Notes under the pieces: model-generated
What the model was told of the DNA's origin: nothing
The model's input: the letters and a program-made list of their open reading frames with translations, nothing else
Database searches by the model: none
Position numbers and translations under genes: made by a program
From: Nocardia suismassiliense
GTDB taxonomy: Bacteria; Actinomycetota; Actinomycetes; Mycobacteriales; Mycobacteriaceae
Assembly (NCBI RefSeq): GCF_900269665.1
Contig: NZ_LT985361.1
Span: 1,537,879 to 1,601,878, forward strand
DNA: 64,000 nt
Direction of reading: 5' to 3'
In this document: positions 17,440-25,494 of the stretch, piece after piece
Position numbering within the stretch: the first letter of the stretch is position 1
Layout: each line of letters begins with the position of its first letter

Positions 17440-18480
17440 ATGCGGAAGCTTGCTGTGCTGTGCATCGGTCTGCTCGGTCTGACGTTGCTCGTCGGCTGCG
17501 GCTCCGGCGACAACGACGCCAAAAGAGCGGCGCCGCCGGGCCGCCCGTCCACCTACGCCACGGTGGAGTCCGCGCCGGCGCCCGCCTCCGTGCCGCCGGG
17601 GCTGCGCGATCAGGGAGCCGCCCCGCGTAAAGACAACACCACCACTGAAACCGTCACGGTGCGTAAGGAAGTCGTCACCGGCAGCGTCGAGATGACCGCG
17701 GGTGAACCGATCGAGACGGCGGGCAAGATCGCCGACCGGGTGCGCGAAGCGGGCGGCCGGATCGACAGCCGGACCGAACAGCCCGGCACCGAGGACGCCG
17801 ACCCCAGCGCCACCCTCACCGTCCGGGTGCCCGCGGACAAGACCGACGCGTTCATCGACGGGCTCGGCGGCCTCGGCCGCGTCACCCGGGTGCACACCAA
17901 CCGCGACGACGTGACGATGCAGTGGGAAGACCTGGACGCCAGGATCCGGGCGCTGCAAGCCTCCGTCGACCGGCTGCGCGGGCTCATTGCGGGCGCGACC
18001 AACACCGCCGACCTGCTCAACGCCGAGCAGGCGCTGTCGAGCAGGCAGGGTGAACTCGACAGCCTGACCGCGCAGAAGCGCCACCTCGACGACGACGTCG
18101 CGCTGTCCACGCTCACCATCGACGTCACCACCGCGACCACCAAGGCCGAGGAAGACCGCGCCGACAACTTCTGGGAAGGGATCGTCAGCGGCTGGAACGC
18201 GCTGGTGGACTGGCTGAAGGACGCGGTCGTGTTCACTGGTAAGGCGCTGCCGTGGCTCGGCTTCCTGGTGGTGCTCGCCGCCGTGGTCTGGGGCATCGTG
18301 CGGCTGGTGCTGCGGCGGGGCAAGCGCGGCACTCCGGCAGAATCGACACCGGTGGGTGCCGGTGCCGCTCCGAAGTCCGGTTCCGGCGGCACGGAAAGCG
18401 CAGGGGCCGCGGGGAGTACGGCGACGGGAGACAAGAGTGCCGACAACGGTCCGGGCGACCATAAAACCGAACAGCCGTAA
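17440..18480 (+). CDS. DUF4349 lipoprotein
   Basis: The 346-residue protein has a lipoprotein signal with lipobox LLVGC (Cys near residue 18) and a disordered linker. The DUF4349 domain follows (about residues 70-240: IADRVREAGGRIDSRTEQ, a periplasmic helical part RIRALQASVDRLRGLI). A C-terminal transmembrane helix (ALPWLGFLVVLAAVVWGIV) and a charged Gly/Ser tail complete it. ATG 17440 is preferred over GTG 17431 because TACTGT at 17427-17432 lies 7 nt before it, suggesting a leaderless transcript. The DUF167 gene starts inside its last 44 bp. Confidence 0.87.
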   Translation: MRKLAVLCIGLLGLTLLVGCGSGDNDAKRAAPPGRPSTYATVESAPAPASVPPGLRDQGAAPRKDNTTTETVTVRKEVVTGSVEMTAGEPIETAGKIADRVREAGGRIDSRTEQPGTEDADPSATLTVRVPADKTDAFIDGLGGLGRVTRVHTNRDDVTMQWEDLDARIRALQASVDRLRGLIAGATNTADLLNAEQALSSRQGELDSLTAQKRHLDDDVALSTLTIDVTTATTKAEEDRADNFWEGIVSGWNALVDWLKDAVVFTGKALPWLGFLVVLAAVVWGIVRLVLRRGKRGTPAESTPVGAGAAPKSGSGGTESAGAAGSTATGDKSADNGPGDHKTEQP

Positions 18481-18667
18481 GGGCCCGCTCGTCGAAACCC
18501 TCGACGACGGCACCCTCCAGCTGTACGTGCGCGCCCCGGCGGTCGAAGGCAAAGCGAACAAGGCTGCCATCGAACTGCTCGCCGAGCATTACGGAGTGCC
18601 CAAGAGCGCCGTCCGCCTGGCGGCCGGCGCCACCTCCCGCTTCAAGCGTTTCGAGATCGATCGCTGA
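18437..18667 (+). CDS. DUF167 (YggU) family protein
   Basis: This 76-residue protein has the DUF167 signature: a small alpha/beta fold with LQLYVRAPAVEGKANKAAIELLAEHYGVPKSAVRLAAGATSRFKRFEI. Family function is unknown. GTG 18437 has GGGAG about 6 nt upstream and overlaps the DUF4349 gene by 44 bp in another frame, so the two are probably translationally coupled. Confidence 0.88.
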   Translation: MPTTVRATIKPNSRKGPLVETLDDGTLQLYVRAPAVEGKANKAAIELLAEHYGVPKSAVRLAAGATSRFKRFEIDR

Positions 18668-18764
18668 ATCGTTTGCGTGCCAGGCCTTGTCGCGCACCTT
18701 TCGTCGTCCGGGCCCGATCTCGTCGGCAATCCCCGTGCGCCGACCGCGAATTCGTGCGCGGCGG

Positions 18765-19229
18765 TCACACTCCGCTGTCGAACCCGACCTGCCGCCACGC
18801 CTCGTACACCGCGACCGCAGCCGCGTTGGACAGATTCATCGAGCGGCGGCCCGGCAGCATCGGAATGCGCAGCTGATCGGTGACGTGCGGATCCTCGAGC
18901 ACCGCCGCGGGCAACCCCGTCGGCTCGGTCCCGAACAGCAGCACATCCCCTTCCCGATACGCCACCTCGGTGTACCGGGTCGTGGCTTGCGTGGTGAACG
19001 CGAATACCCGCTCCGGCCGCACCGCAGCCCACGCCGCCGCCAAATCCGTGTGCACCGTCACCGACGCCAGATCGTGGTAATCCAACCCGGCCCGCCGCAA
19101 CTTGGCCTCCGAAAGATCGAACCCCAACGGCTCGACCAGATGCAGCTCACACCCGGTCCCCGCGACCAGTCGAATCGCATTCCCGGTATTTCCGGGTATC
19201 GCGGGCTCATGAAACATCAGTCGGAACAC
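18765..19229 (-). CDS. trmL: tRNA (cytidine(34)-2'-O)-methyltransferase
   Basis: The 154-residue SPOUT-class enzyme of the TrmL family methylates the ribose of the wobble base in tRNA-Leu anticodons. Diagnostic stretches are PGNTGNAIRL near the N-terminus, the knot elements LLFGTEPTGLP and IPMLPGRRSMNLSNAAAVAVYE. Length is typical. ATG 19229 is the first residue of the family fold. It stands alone, transcribed from the region that holds the 22-bp tandem repeats. Confidence 0.93.
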   Translation of the reverse strand: MFRLMFHEPAIPGNTGNAIRLVAGTGCELHLVEPLGFDLSEAKLRRAGLDYHDLASVTVHTDLAAAWAAVRPERVFAFTTQATTRYTEVAYREGDVLLFGTEPTGLPAAVLEDPHVTDQLRIPMLPGRRSMNLSNAAAVAVYEAWRQVGFDSGV

Positions 19230-19324
19230 GGCAGACAGTCAATCAGGCGGTCGCCGCTGCGCTTCGCCGACCTACCGCCCACCCGATACGCGCAGCCGAC
19301 TTTGCTCTGCCGACCAGCCGCCGC

Positions 19325-19383
19325 GGCACGCAACGGGTCCCGCCGCGGCACGCAACGGGTCGGGTGGTGGCACGCAACGGGTC
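19325..19383. repeat. Three 22-bp tandem repeats with a 15-bp identical core
   Basis: The core GGCACGCAACGGGTC occurs at 19325-19339, 19347-19361 and 19369-19383, a strict 22-bp period. A degenerate fourth copy (GGGTTGTGGGCGACG) follows. The repeats lie between trmL and the beta-propeller gene, downstream of the latter. No function is evident. Confidence 0.9.
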
Positions 19384-19413
19384 GGGTTGTGGGCGACGCT
19401 TCGTTACCGGGGG

Positions 19414-20322
19414 TCAGGGGAGCTGGATCGGGGTGAGGTCTGTGTCGGGTGGAGGGCGGAGGCGGCGGAGGGTGCCGTCGAAGAGGGTGGTGTAGAGGGC
19501 CCAGGTGTTGCCGTCGGGGGCGATGCGGACCGAGCTGGGGCCGGCTTGGCCGATCGCGAGGCCGGCGGCTATGACGCAGGTCGCGCCGGTGGCCGGGTCG
19601 ACGCGGTGGATCTCACCTGCGGTGTGGGCGGCGACGTAGAGGGTGCCGGAGCGGGATGTGGTCAGGTCGTCGAGGCCGGGGAACAGGCCGGGGATGGTGG
19701 CGATGACGGTCCATCGGTCGGGGGCGTCCAGCGGGACGCGGATGACGCGGCCGGTGAACAGGTCGTCGGTGTAGACGGCGCGGTGCTCCGGGTCGAGGGC
19801 CAGGCCTTCGGAGCGTGGCACCGGCGACCAGTTGAGGACGGTGGCACCGGTATCGGGTCGATAGCGGGTGAGGCCCTTCGACGGGCCGCCCTCGGTGCCG
19901 ACCCAGGTGGTCAGCAGATCACCGCCCGGCAACCGCAGCAGCCCGTTGCCGTCGAGCGGCGCCACCGAGGTCAGCCGCTCGGTCCCGGTGTCCAGCTGCC
20001 ACAACTGGCCCCCGGCAAGGAAATACAGATTCGAGCCGACCAGTTGCAGGCCACGGGGGACCCGCAGGTTCGCCAGCACCGTCCGCACCTGACCTGCGGA
20101 ATCGAGGTGATAGATCTTCGAGTCCGCAGACATATAGAACCCACCACGACCGTCCGGTTCGAGGTTCTCCAGCTGCTCCAAACCCTGCACAAGGGTGTCG
20201 ACCTGCCAGCCACCGCAACCCGCCGCACCCACACCCTGCGCGGGTCCCGCCGCGGCACCAGCCCCCGCCGCGATCGCCACCGTGACGCACAAGGCGCGAA
20301 TGCGTCTGCCCACCATCCCCAT
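19414..20322 (-). CDS. Secreted beta-propeller (SMP-30/NHL-like) protein
   Basis: The protein of about 302 residues has a signal peptide (RRIRALCVTVAIAAGAGAAAGPAQG). It then has repeated blade-like segments (LEPDGRGGFYMSAD, RGLQLVGSNLYFLAG, GLALDPEHRAVYTDD, DDLTTSRSGTLYVAAH, SVRIAPDGNTWALYT), as in six-bladed SMP-30/gluconolactonase-like propellers. The usual metal-site residues could not be assigned, so activity is uncertain. The exact start (ATG 20322 or 20316) is not decided by a clear Shine-Dalgarno. Confidence 0.75.
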   Translation of the reverse strand: MGMVGRRIRALCVTVAIAAGAGAAAGPAQGVGAAGCGGWQVDTLVQGLEQLENLEPDGRGGFYMSADSKIYHLDSAGQVRTVLANLRVPRGLQLVGSNLYFLAGGQLWQLDTGTERLTSVAPLDGNGLLRLPGGDLLTTWVGTEGGPSKGLTRYRPDTGATVLNWSPVPRSEGLALDPEHRAVYTDDLFTGRVIRVPLDAPDRWTVIATIPGLFPGLDDLTTSRSGTLYVAAHTAGEIHRVDPATGATCVIAAGLAIGQAGPSSVRIAPDGNTWALYTTLFDGTLRRLRPPPDTDLTPIQLP

Positions 20323-20592
20323 TCCGCGCAGCCTATGCGGCGGCCCCGAGCAGGTCGACACCGCAGAACCGTGGGCGCCAGCGCAACGGTCACCGCTACT
20401 CGCCCCGGTGATATCGGTCTATTTCGCCCGGCACTGCGGCAGCGCGCACCTGATCCTCCGCGATGCCGGGCGGACCCGGGCACTTGGTTGAGCGGGGCGC
20501 GAGTTATGGTGCCGCCGATTCGGCTACCCCACTACCTTTGAGCGAAACCCCTTGTGCGGCAATCGGCCTCATCCGGCGGTTAGGATGCGCGG

Positions 20593-20997
20593 ATGGTGAG
20601 CACCTCGCACAATCCGGTAGACACCCAACCACCCGCACCCGGCTTCGCGCACGCGACGTCGGCCACCGGTAGCAGGATCATTCACATTTCCGGGCAGGTC
20701 GGCACCGACGCGTCGGGCCAGGTGGTCGAGGGTGGCCTGGCCGCGCAAACCACGCAGGCCTTACTCAACCTGGGCCGCGCGCTCGAGGCGGCGGGCGGTA
20801 AGGCCGCCGACCTCGTCAGCGTCCGGTTCTACGTGGTCGATTGGGATCCGTCGAAGTTCGAGGCGCTCGGTGCCGCCGGTGCCGCGGCCCGCGAGCACTA
20901 CGAGTTCCCCGAAACCGCGGTCACCCTGGTTGGCGTGGCCGCCCTGTTCACCCCGGAGCACCTCATCGAGATCGAGGGTGTCGCGGTCGCCGACTGA
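20593..20997 (+). CDS. RidA-family (YjgF/YER057c) protein
   Basis: The 134-residue RidA-like trimeric protein has family landmarks IHISGQVG, QTTQALLNLGRALEAAGGKAADLVSVRFYVVD and FPETAVTLVGVAALFTPEHLIEIEGVAV. RidA proteins deaminate reactive enamine/imine intermediates; the conserved RidA arginine is not clearly present, so this may be a subgroup member with another substrate. TAGGAT at 20581-20586 lies 6 nt before ATG 20593, indicating a leaderless transcript. Confidence 0.87.
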   Translation: MVSTSHNPVDTQPPAPGFAHATSATGSRIIHISGQVGTDASGQVVEGGLAAQTTQALLNLGRALEAAGGKAADLVSVRFYVVDWDPSKFEALGAAGAAAREHYEFPETAVTLVGVAALFTPEHLIEIEGVAVAD

Positions 20998-21042
20998 GCC
21001 CGTCGGCGGCGCAGGGTCGGGGGAGTCTGTCAGAATCGGGGA

Positions 21043-21363
21043 GTGACCGATGCCGACACGTCCACCGCGGACCACCGGGCAGCCAGCAGCTCCCCGTTCC
21101 TGCGCTGCCATCTGCCGATGGTGGTCGTGGCGCTGGTCATCGCGGTGGCGATCGTGTTCGTGGCACAGGACCGGTGGCGCCGCGGCGCACTGTTCTTCGG
21201 CGGAGCGACACTGCTGGCCGCCGCATTCCGCCTCTGCCTGCCGACCGCCCAGGTCGGCTTACTCGCCGTGCGCAGCAAGCCCTTCGACGTCGGGGCGCTG
21301 ACAGTACTCGGCTCCGCCATCGTCTTCATTGCCGCGACCATCAACACCCTCGGCGTCGGCTAG
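21043..21363 (+). CDS. DUF3017 membrane protein
   Basis: The 106-residue protein has three predicted helices (about residues 25-42, 48-65, 85-104) with the FRLCLP stretch typical of the actinobacterial DUF3017 family. Function is unknown. GTG 21043 lies 6 nt after CAGAAT (21031-21036), consistent with leaderless expression. It stands between ridA and the convergent nitroreductase. Confidence 0.82.
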   Translation: MTDADTSTADHRAASSSPFLRCHLPMVVVALVIAVAIVFVAQDRWRRGALFFGGATLLAAAFRLCLPTAQVGLLAVRSKPFDVGALTVLGSAIVFIAATINTLGVG

Positions 21364-21391
21364 TACCCGAAAACGTTGGCGGCTAACGGTT

Positions 21392-22033
21392 TCAGCGGGC
21401 GTACTGCTCGGTGAAGACCGTCTGATCGCGCGGCCTGCGACCGGGGTGCGGCGGGACGGTGTCGCTGTACCCGACCGCGACCAGCACCGCGATGGCCAGC
21501 TCGGCGCGGCCGCCGATGCCGATGGCCTGCTTGACCAGGTCGGCATCCCAGCCGTTCATCGGGGCCGAGGCCAGGCCGAGGCTGGTGGCGGCGAGCATGA
21601 CGTAGGTGGCCGCGATCATCGCGTTCTTGACGGCGTTCTCCCGGAGCAGGCCGCGTTCGCGCAGCGAATGGAATTCGCTGCGGGAGTCGAACATCGCGGT
21701 GAACTCGGCGTTCCATGCCGCGTTGTGGACGGCCAGTTCGGCAATGTCGGTATTGCTGTGCTGCCAGGCCGTGGGGTCGGCGACGAAGACCAAAACGACC
21801 GGCGCCTCCAGCGGCTGTGGCTGGCCGAACGCGGCCTTCGACAGCGCTTGCCGCCCATCCTCGCTGGTGACGACGACGATCGAGCGGTCCTGCATGTTCC
21901 ATGCACTCGGTGCCTGCACCGCCAGGTCCAGCAGTTCATCGAGCAGCTCCGGCGCTACCGGAGTCGGCTGGAAGTGGCGGGTGGTGCGGCGAGCGTGGAT
22001 CGCGGCGGGTACCGAAAGTGGCTGTGTTTCCAT
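21392..22033 (-). CDS. Nitroreductase-family FMN oxidoreductase
   Basis: The 213-residue nitroreductase has an N-terminal FMN-binding Arg cluster (IHARRTTRHFQPTPV), QAPSAWNMQDRSIVVV, and NAMIAATYVMLAATSLGLASAPMNGWD. Such enzymes reduce nitroaromatics and quinones with NAD(P)H. ATG 22033 starts the domain. It is divergent from an HxlR regulator, the usual partner of quinone- or electrophile-responsive nitroreductases. The 69-bp region between them contains two dyads. Confidence 0.9.
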   Translation of the reverse strand: METQPLSVPAAIHARRTTRHFQPTPVAPELLDELLDLAVQAPSAWNMQDRSIVVVTSEDGRQALSKAAFGQPQPLEAPVVLVFVADPTAWQHSNTDIAELAVHNAAWNAEFTAMFDSRSEFHSLRERGLLRENAVKNAMIAATYVMLAATSLGLASAPMNGWDADLVKQAIGIGGRAELAIAVLVAVGYSDTVPPHPGRRPRDQTVFTEQYAR

Positions 22034-22037
22034 AATT

Positions 22038-22087
22038 CTCACTATTGGAGAGTGAGGCTCTAATGGGAAGAAGGCACTTTTTAGTGC
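22038..22087. promoter_or_regulatory. Two dyads in the nitroreductase/HxlR divergent promoter
   Basis: CTCAC-N9-GTGAG (22038-22056) lies next to the nitroreductase start. GCACTTTTTAGTGC (22074-22087) is a 5-bp-arm dyad just upstream of the probable HxlR -10 TACTCT (22090-22095). The ACT-N4-AGT core resembles operators of HxlR/YodB-type repressors. Confidence 0.55.
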
Positions 22088-22102
22088 GTTACTCTCGGAA
22101 GG

Positions 22103-22480
22103 GTGCGCACGCTCATCGAAGGCTCCGGACTGCCCGCTGACATCTACTCGGCCAAATGTCCCACCCGGCAGGTGCTCGACCACCTCGCGGGCAAGTGGAC
22201 GGTGCTGATCATCGACGCCCTGTCCGACGGCACCATGCGCTACACCGATTTGCGCAAGCGCATCGACGGCATCTCGCAGAAGATGTTGACGCAGACCCTC
22301 CGTCAGCTGGAAACGGACGGATTCCTCACCCGCACAGTGCATCCCACCGTGCCGCCGCGCGTCGAATACACGCTCACCGAACTGGGGCACAGCCTGCGCA
22401 TACCCATTGCGGCACTCCGCGATTGGATAGAAACCAACATCAACCTGATCGAACAGGCACGCCGTTCGGTGGCCCGCTGA
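22103..22480 (+). CDS. HxlR-family transcriptional regulator
   Basis: The 125-residue winged-helix regulator has the HxlR signature: a near-N-terminal Cys (SAKCPTRQVLDHLAGKWTVLIIDAL) and the recognition region RYTDLRKRIDGISQKMLTQTLRQLETDGFLTR. The Cys at about residue 19 is the residue that senses electrophiles or quinones in this family. GTG 22103 lies 7 nt after TACTCT, indicating a leaderless mRNA. It is likely the repressor of the divergent nitroreductase. Confidence 0.92.
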   Translation: MRTLIEGSGLPADIYSAKCPTRQVLDHLAGKWTVLIIDALSDGTMRYTDLRKRIDGISQKMLTQTLRQLETDGFLTRTVHPTVPPRVEYTLTELGHSLRIPIAALRDWIETNINLIEQARRSVAR

Positions 22481-22522
22481 ACAACCCGCCGCACCCCTCG
22501 ACGCGGCGGGTTGTCCCGAAAC

Positions 22523-23470
22523 TCAGGCTGGTTCGGCTACCAGCTCGGCCCGCCCGGATCGCCCGTACCGGGCTCGCGCCTCGGCCGGGGTGACCGTCTC
22601 GAGCCTGGCCGGCGGCTCCGCGTTGATGTGCTCCTTCAGGATCTGCCCCGCCATCGGCGCGACGAACGGCGCCGCGACCAGCAGGCCGAACGAATTGAAT
22701 CTGCTGAAGCCCCACACCAGTACCTTGGCGGGCAGCCGGACCGCGAGATCGACGATGCCGAGCCGATCGAAGCGTCCGAGCTTGCGCATCCACTTGGGCA
22801 GCGTCGCCACCGAGGCCAGCGAAAGCAGCCTGCTCCCGATGGCATACGAGAGCCCAGCCCCGTTGCGCGGCGAGGTCCACAGCAGGTGGTGCATGCCTTC
22901 TTCGGCCCGCTCGGAGGTGCACAGCCGCGGGCGGACCCGCTCGAAGTACGCGCGCACCTCGTCGCGTGAGCGCGGCACGTCCTCGGGCTTGCAGGTCTGC
23001 AACTCCGCCGCGATCGCACACTCCTGCCAGAACCGTGTCTCCTCCTCCGGCGTCAGCCCGGGGCCGAACACCTCGTACGCCTTGAGCACGGAATGCCAGC
23101 CCGTGATGTGGATCCAGAGCTGTGTCTCGGGGCTGTTCGCGCTGTAGCGGTTTCCGCTGATCGGCTCGATCCCGGTCATCGGCGCGTGGATCCGCATGAG
23201 GTGCTCGGCCGCCTGGATGGCGGTGCGCCCGTCGGCGATCGCGGCGATGAGGAAGTAGGAGAAGGTGTGGTCGAGGCGTTTGCGCGGGTCGCTGTAGATG
23301 CCGCGGGAGTCGGCGACGGCCGCGGTGAGGAACGGATCGAAGTGCTCGAGCACGACGGCCCGCTGGAAGCCGATGACCGCGGTGGGTGCGGTCCAGACCT
23401 TCCAGCTGGGTGAATCGGGGCCGAAGAACCCGTAGTCGTCCCGGCGCAGGGTGGTCGGATCGAACTGCAT
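22523..23470 (-). CDS. DUF2236 / MpaB-type oxygenase family protein
   Basis: The 315-residue all-alpha protein belongs to the family that includes latex-clearing and MpaB-like oxygenases. The expected heme-type motifs are visible: YSDPRKRLDHTFSYFLIAAIAD, MRIHAPMTG, and LWIHITGWHSVLKAYEVFG. The usual function in actinobacteria is unknown. ATG 23470 has AAAGGAG 6 nt upstream. It is divergent from a TetR gene across a 164-bp region with strong repeats, so it is probably repressed by that regulator. A paralogue of the same family lies at 48992-49924. Confidence 0.85.
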   Translation of the reverse strand: MQFDPTTLRRDDYGFFGPDSPSWKVWTAPTAVIGFQRAVVLEHFDPFLTAAVADSRGIYSDPRKRLDHTFSYFLIAAIADGRTAIQAAEHLMRIHAPMTGIEPISGNRYSANSPETQLWIHITGWHSVLKAYEVFGPGLTPEEETRFWQECAIAAELQTCKPEDVPRSRDEVRAYFERVRPRLCTSERAEEGMHHLLWTSPRNGAGLSYAIGSRLLSLASVATLPKWMRKLGRFDRLGIVDLAVRLPAKVLVWGFSRFNSFGLLVAAPFVAPMAGQILKEHINAEPPARLETVTPAEARARYGRSGRAELVAEPA

Positions 23471-23509
23471 CACGTGCTCCTTTGCGGTGATCGCCCCGGC
23501 ACCGGGGGT

Positions 23510-23559
23510 GAATACAACGCAACCGTAGCAATTGCGTGCAATGAATACAACGGTTGCGT
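23510..23559. promoter_or_regulatory. Inverted and direct repeats in the DUF2236/TetR divergent promoter
   Basis: ACGCAACCGT (23517-23526) and ACGGTTGCGT (23550-23559) are exact reverse complements. GAATACAACG is also directly repeated at 23510-23519 and 23543-23552, and GCAATTGC lies between them. This is a plausible double TetR operator. Confidence 0.6.
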
Positions 23560-23634
23560 AGCATTTGTGGCCGACGGGATGCGGAATCGCGGCCGCGATG
23601 CTGTCAGGATGGAGCGCATGGAGGTGAAGCGGCA

Positions 23635-24300
23635 GTGACCACATCGCGCACCGCGGCGGACCGGCCGCGCCGGCGTTACGCGCCACGCCTGCCGCCGGAA
23701 CAGCGCAGGGCGCAGTTGCTCGACGCGGCCTTCGCGGTGCTGAGCCGGGTGGAGCTGCACGAGCTGAGCATGGAGGCGGTCGCCCAGGAGGCCGGCGTCG
23801 GCAAACCGGTGCTCTACACCGTCTTCAAAACCCGCGCCGAACTCGTTGCGGCGCTACTGGAACGGGAGCGCGAGCGCGGCCTCGAACAGGTCGCCGAGAC
23901 CTTGCCGACCGACCTGATGGGGGCCGACCCGGTGGTCGCGGCCTCGGCCACCGTCGAGGCGTTCGTCGGTGTGGCACTGGAGAATCCGACCCGCTGGCGA
24001 CTGATCCTCGCCGGGCCGGGCAACGCCCCCGACGAATACCGTGAGGCCCTGCGGCATTCCCGCGCGGGCATCTTCGATCAGGCCGAGGCGCTGGTGCGCG
24101 TCGGCACCGCCCTCGAACCACGCTGGGCCGGCGTGGATTCCGCGCTGCTCACCAACTCGCTGCTACAGGTCGCCGAGATGCTCGGCAGGCTGGCGGTCAG
24201 CGAACCCGACGAGTATCCCCGCGAACGCCTGCAAGGATTCGTGCACGCCATCGTCGGCCTACTGATGGGTGCGCCATCGTCGAAAGACGCTGGCGCATAG
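23635..24300 (+). CDS. TetR/AcrR-family regulator
   Basis: The 221-residue TetR regulator has an N-terminal helix-turn-helix (ELSMEAVAQEAGVGKPVLYTVFKTRAELVAALL, about residues 40-75) and a variable ligand-binding C-domain. GTG 23635 follows GGAGG by about 10 nt. It is divergent from the DUF2236 gene and likely represses it through the repeats between them. Its stop is 33 bp from the convergent metX stop. Confidence 0.9.
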   Translation: MTTSRTAADRPRRRYAPRLPPEQRRAQLLDAAFAVLSRVELHELSMEAVAQEAGVGKPVLYTVFKTRAELVAALLERERERGLEQVAETLPTDLMGADPVVAASATVEAFVGVALENPTRWRLILAGPGNAPDEYREALRHSRAGIFDQAEALVRVGTALEPRWAGVDSALLTNSLLQVAEMLGRLAVSEPDEYPRERLQGFVHAIVGLLMGAPSSKDAGA

Positions 24301-24333
24301 AGCATCCACCACAACGCCGCGCGCGAGGCGAAT

Positions 24334-25494
24334 TCAGCTAGCAGGCTGACGACTCTGCTGCGCCAACCGCATCGTCTCGGTCAGCAACTTCGACACCGCC
24401 GCAGCCTCGGTGAGGAACCCGTCGTGCCCGTCGCGCGAGTGCACCACCTCGAGTCCATCGCAGCCGGGCAGCCCCTCGGCGAGCTCCTGCTGCGTGCGCA
24501 GCGGATACAGCCGGTCGGAGTCGACGCCGCCGACGACGCACGGCACCGGCGTCGCGGCCAGCGCCGCCGCCACCCCGCCGCGGCCGCGCCCGATGTCGTG
24601 CCGGTTCATCGCCTCGGTCAGCAGCACATAGGTGGCGGGATCGAAACGGCTACAGAGCTTGTCGGCCTGGTGATCCAGGTAGCTCTGCACCGCGTACCGG
24701 CCGCCGCGCCACGGATCCTCGGCGCCCTGCGCGCTGTTCTCGAACCGGTGGTCCAGCTCGTCCTCGGTGCGGTAGGTCAGCTGCGCGATGCGCCTGGCGA
24801 TGCCCATGCCGGTCATCGGCGCGCGGTCGGTGTCGTGGTAATCGCCGCCCTGCCAGTCCGGATCGGCCTTGATCGCCGCGATCTGGGTGGTCTGCGTGCC
24901 GATCTGGTCCGCAGTAGCCCGGGCGCCGACGGCCAGCACCAGCGCGGAGCCGACCCGATCCGGCGCGCCGACCATCCACTCCAGCACCCGCATGCCGCCC
25001 ATCGACCCGCCGACCACGGCGGCCAGCCGTGCGATGCCGAGCCGATCGAGCAGCGCCGCCTCGGCGGCCACCTGGTCCCGGATGGAAATCTCCGGAAACC
25101 GAGAGCCCCAAGGCTTTCCGTCGGGCGCCAGCGTCGAGGGCCCGGTGCTGCCCTTGCAGCCGCCGAGCACGTTCGTCGCGACGACACACCACTCGTCGGT
25201 GTCGAGCGGACAGCCGGGGCCGACCATCCCGTCCCACCAGCCGGGCAGCGGATGAATGTCGTCCGGGTGCCCGACCACATGCGAGTCGCCGGTCAGCGCG
25301 TGCTCGACCAGCACCACGTTGTCCAGTGTGGGGGAGAGCTCACCCCAGCGCTGCACGGCCAGATGCACCTGCGGAATGACCGCGCCGCTCTCCAGCCGGA
25401 CGTCGCCGATGGGGATGATGCCGAGCCGCCCGTCCGGGGGCGGCAGGGCCACCCCGGACGAACGGGCCACACTCGGTTCGGTACTCACCTTCAC
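24334..25494 (-). CDS. metX: Homoserine O-acetyltransferase
   Basis: The 386-residue alpha/beta-hydrolase-fold enzyme transfers acetyl from acetyl-CoA to homoserine, the first committed step to methionine here. Landmarks are [24 protein letters not shown], nucleophile elbow GGSMGGM, catalytic Asp in GVDSDRLYP and catalytic His in RDGHDGFL. The GTG start overlaps the metY stop by 4 bp (GTGA), so metY-metX form one operon under the SAM-IV riboswitch and leader ORF upstream of metY. Confidence 0.96.
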   Translation of the reverse strand: MKVSTEPSVARSSGVALPPPDGRLGIIPIGDVRLESGAVIPQVHLAVQRWGELSPTLDNVVLVEHALTGDSHVVGHPDDIHPLPGWWDGMVGPGCPLDTDEWCVVATNVLGGCKGSTGPSTLAPDGKPWGSRFPEISIRDQVAAEAALLDRLGIARLAAVVGGSMGGMRVLEWMVGAPDRVGSALVLAVGARATADQIGTQTTQIAAIKADPDWQGGDYHDTDRAPMTGMGIARRIAQLTYRTEDELDHRFENSAQGAEDPWRGGRYAVQSYLDHQADKLCSRFDPATYVLLTEAMNRHDIGRGRGGVAAALAATPVPCVVGGVDSDRLYPLRTQQELAEGLPGCDGLEVVHSRDGHDGFLTEAAAVSKLLTETMRLAQQSRQPAS

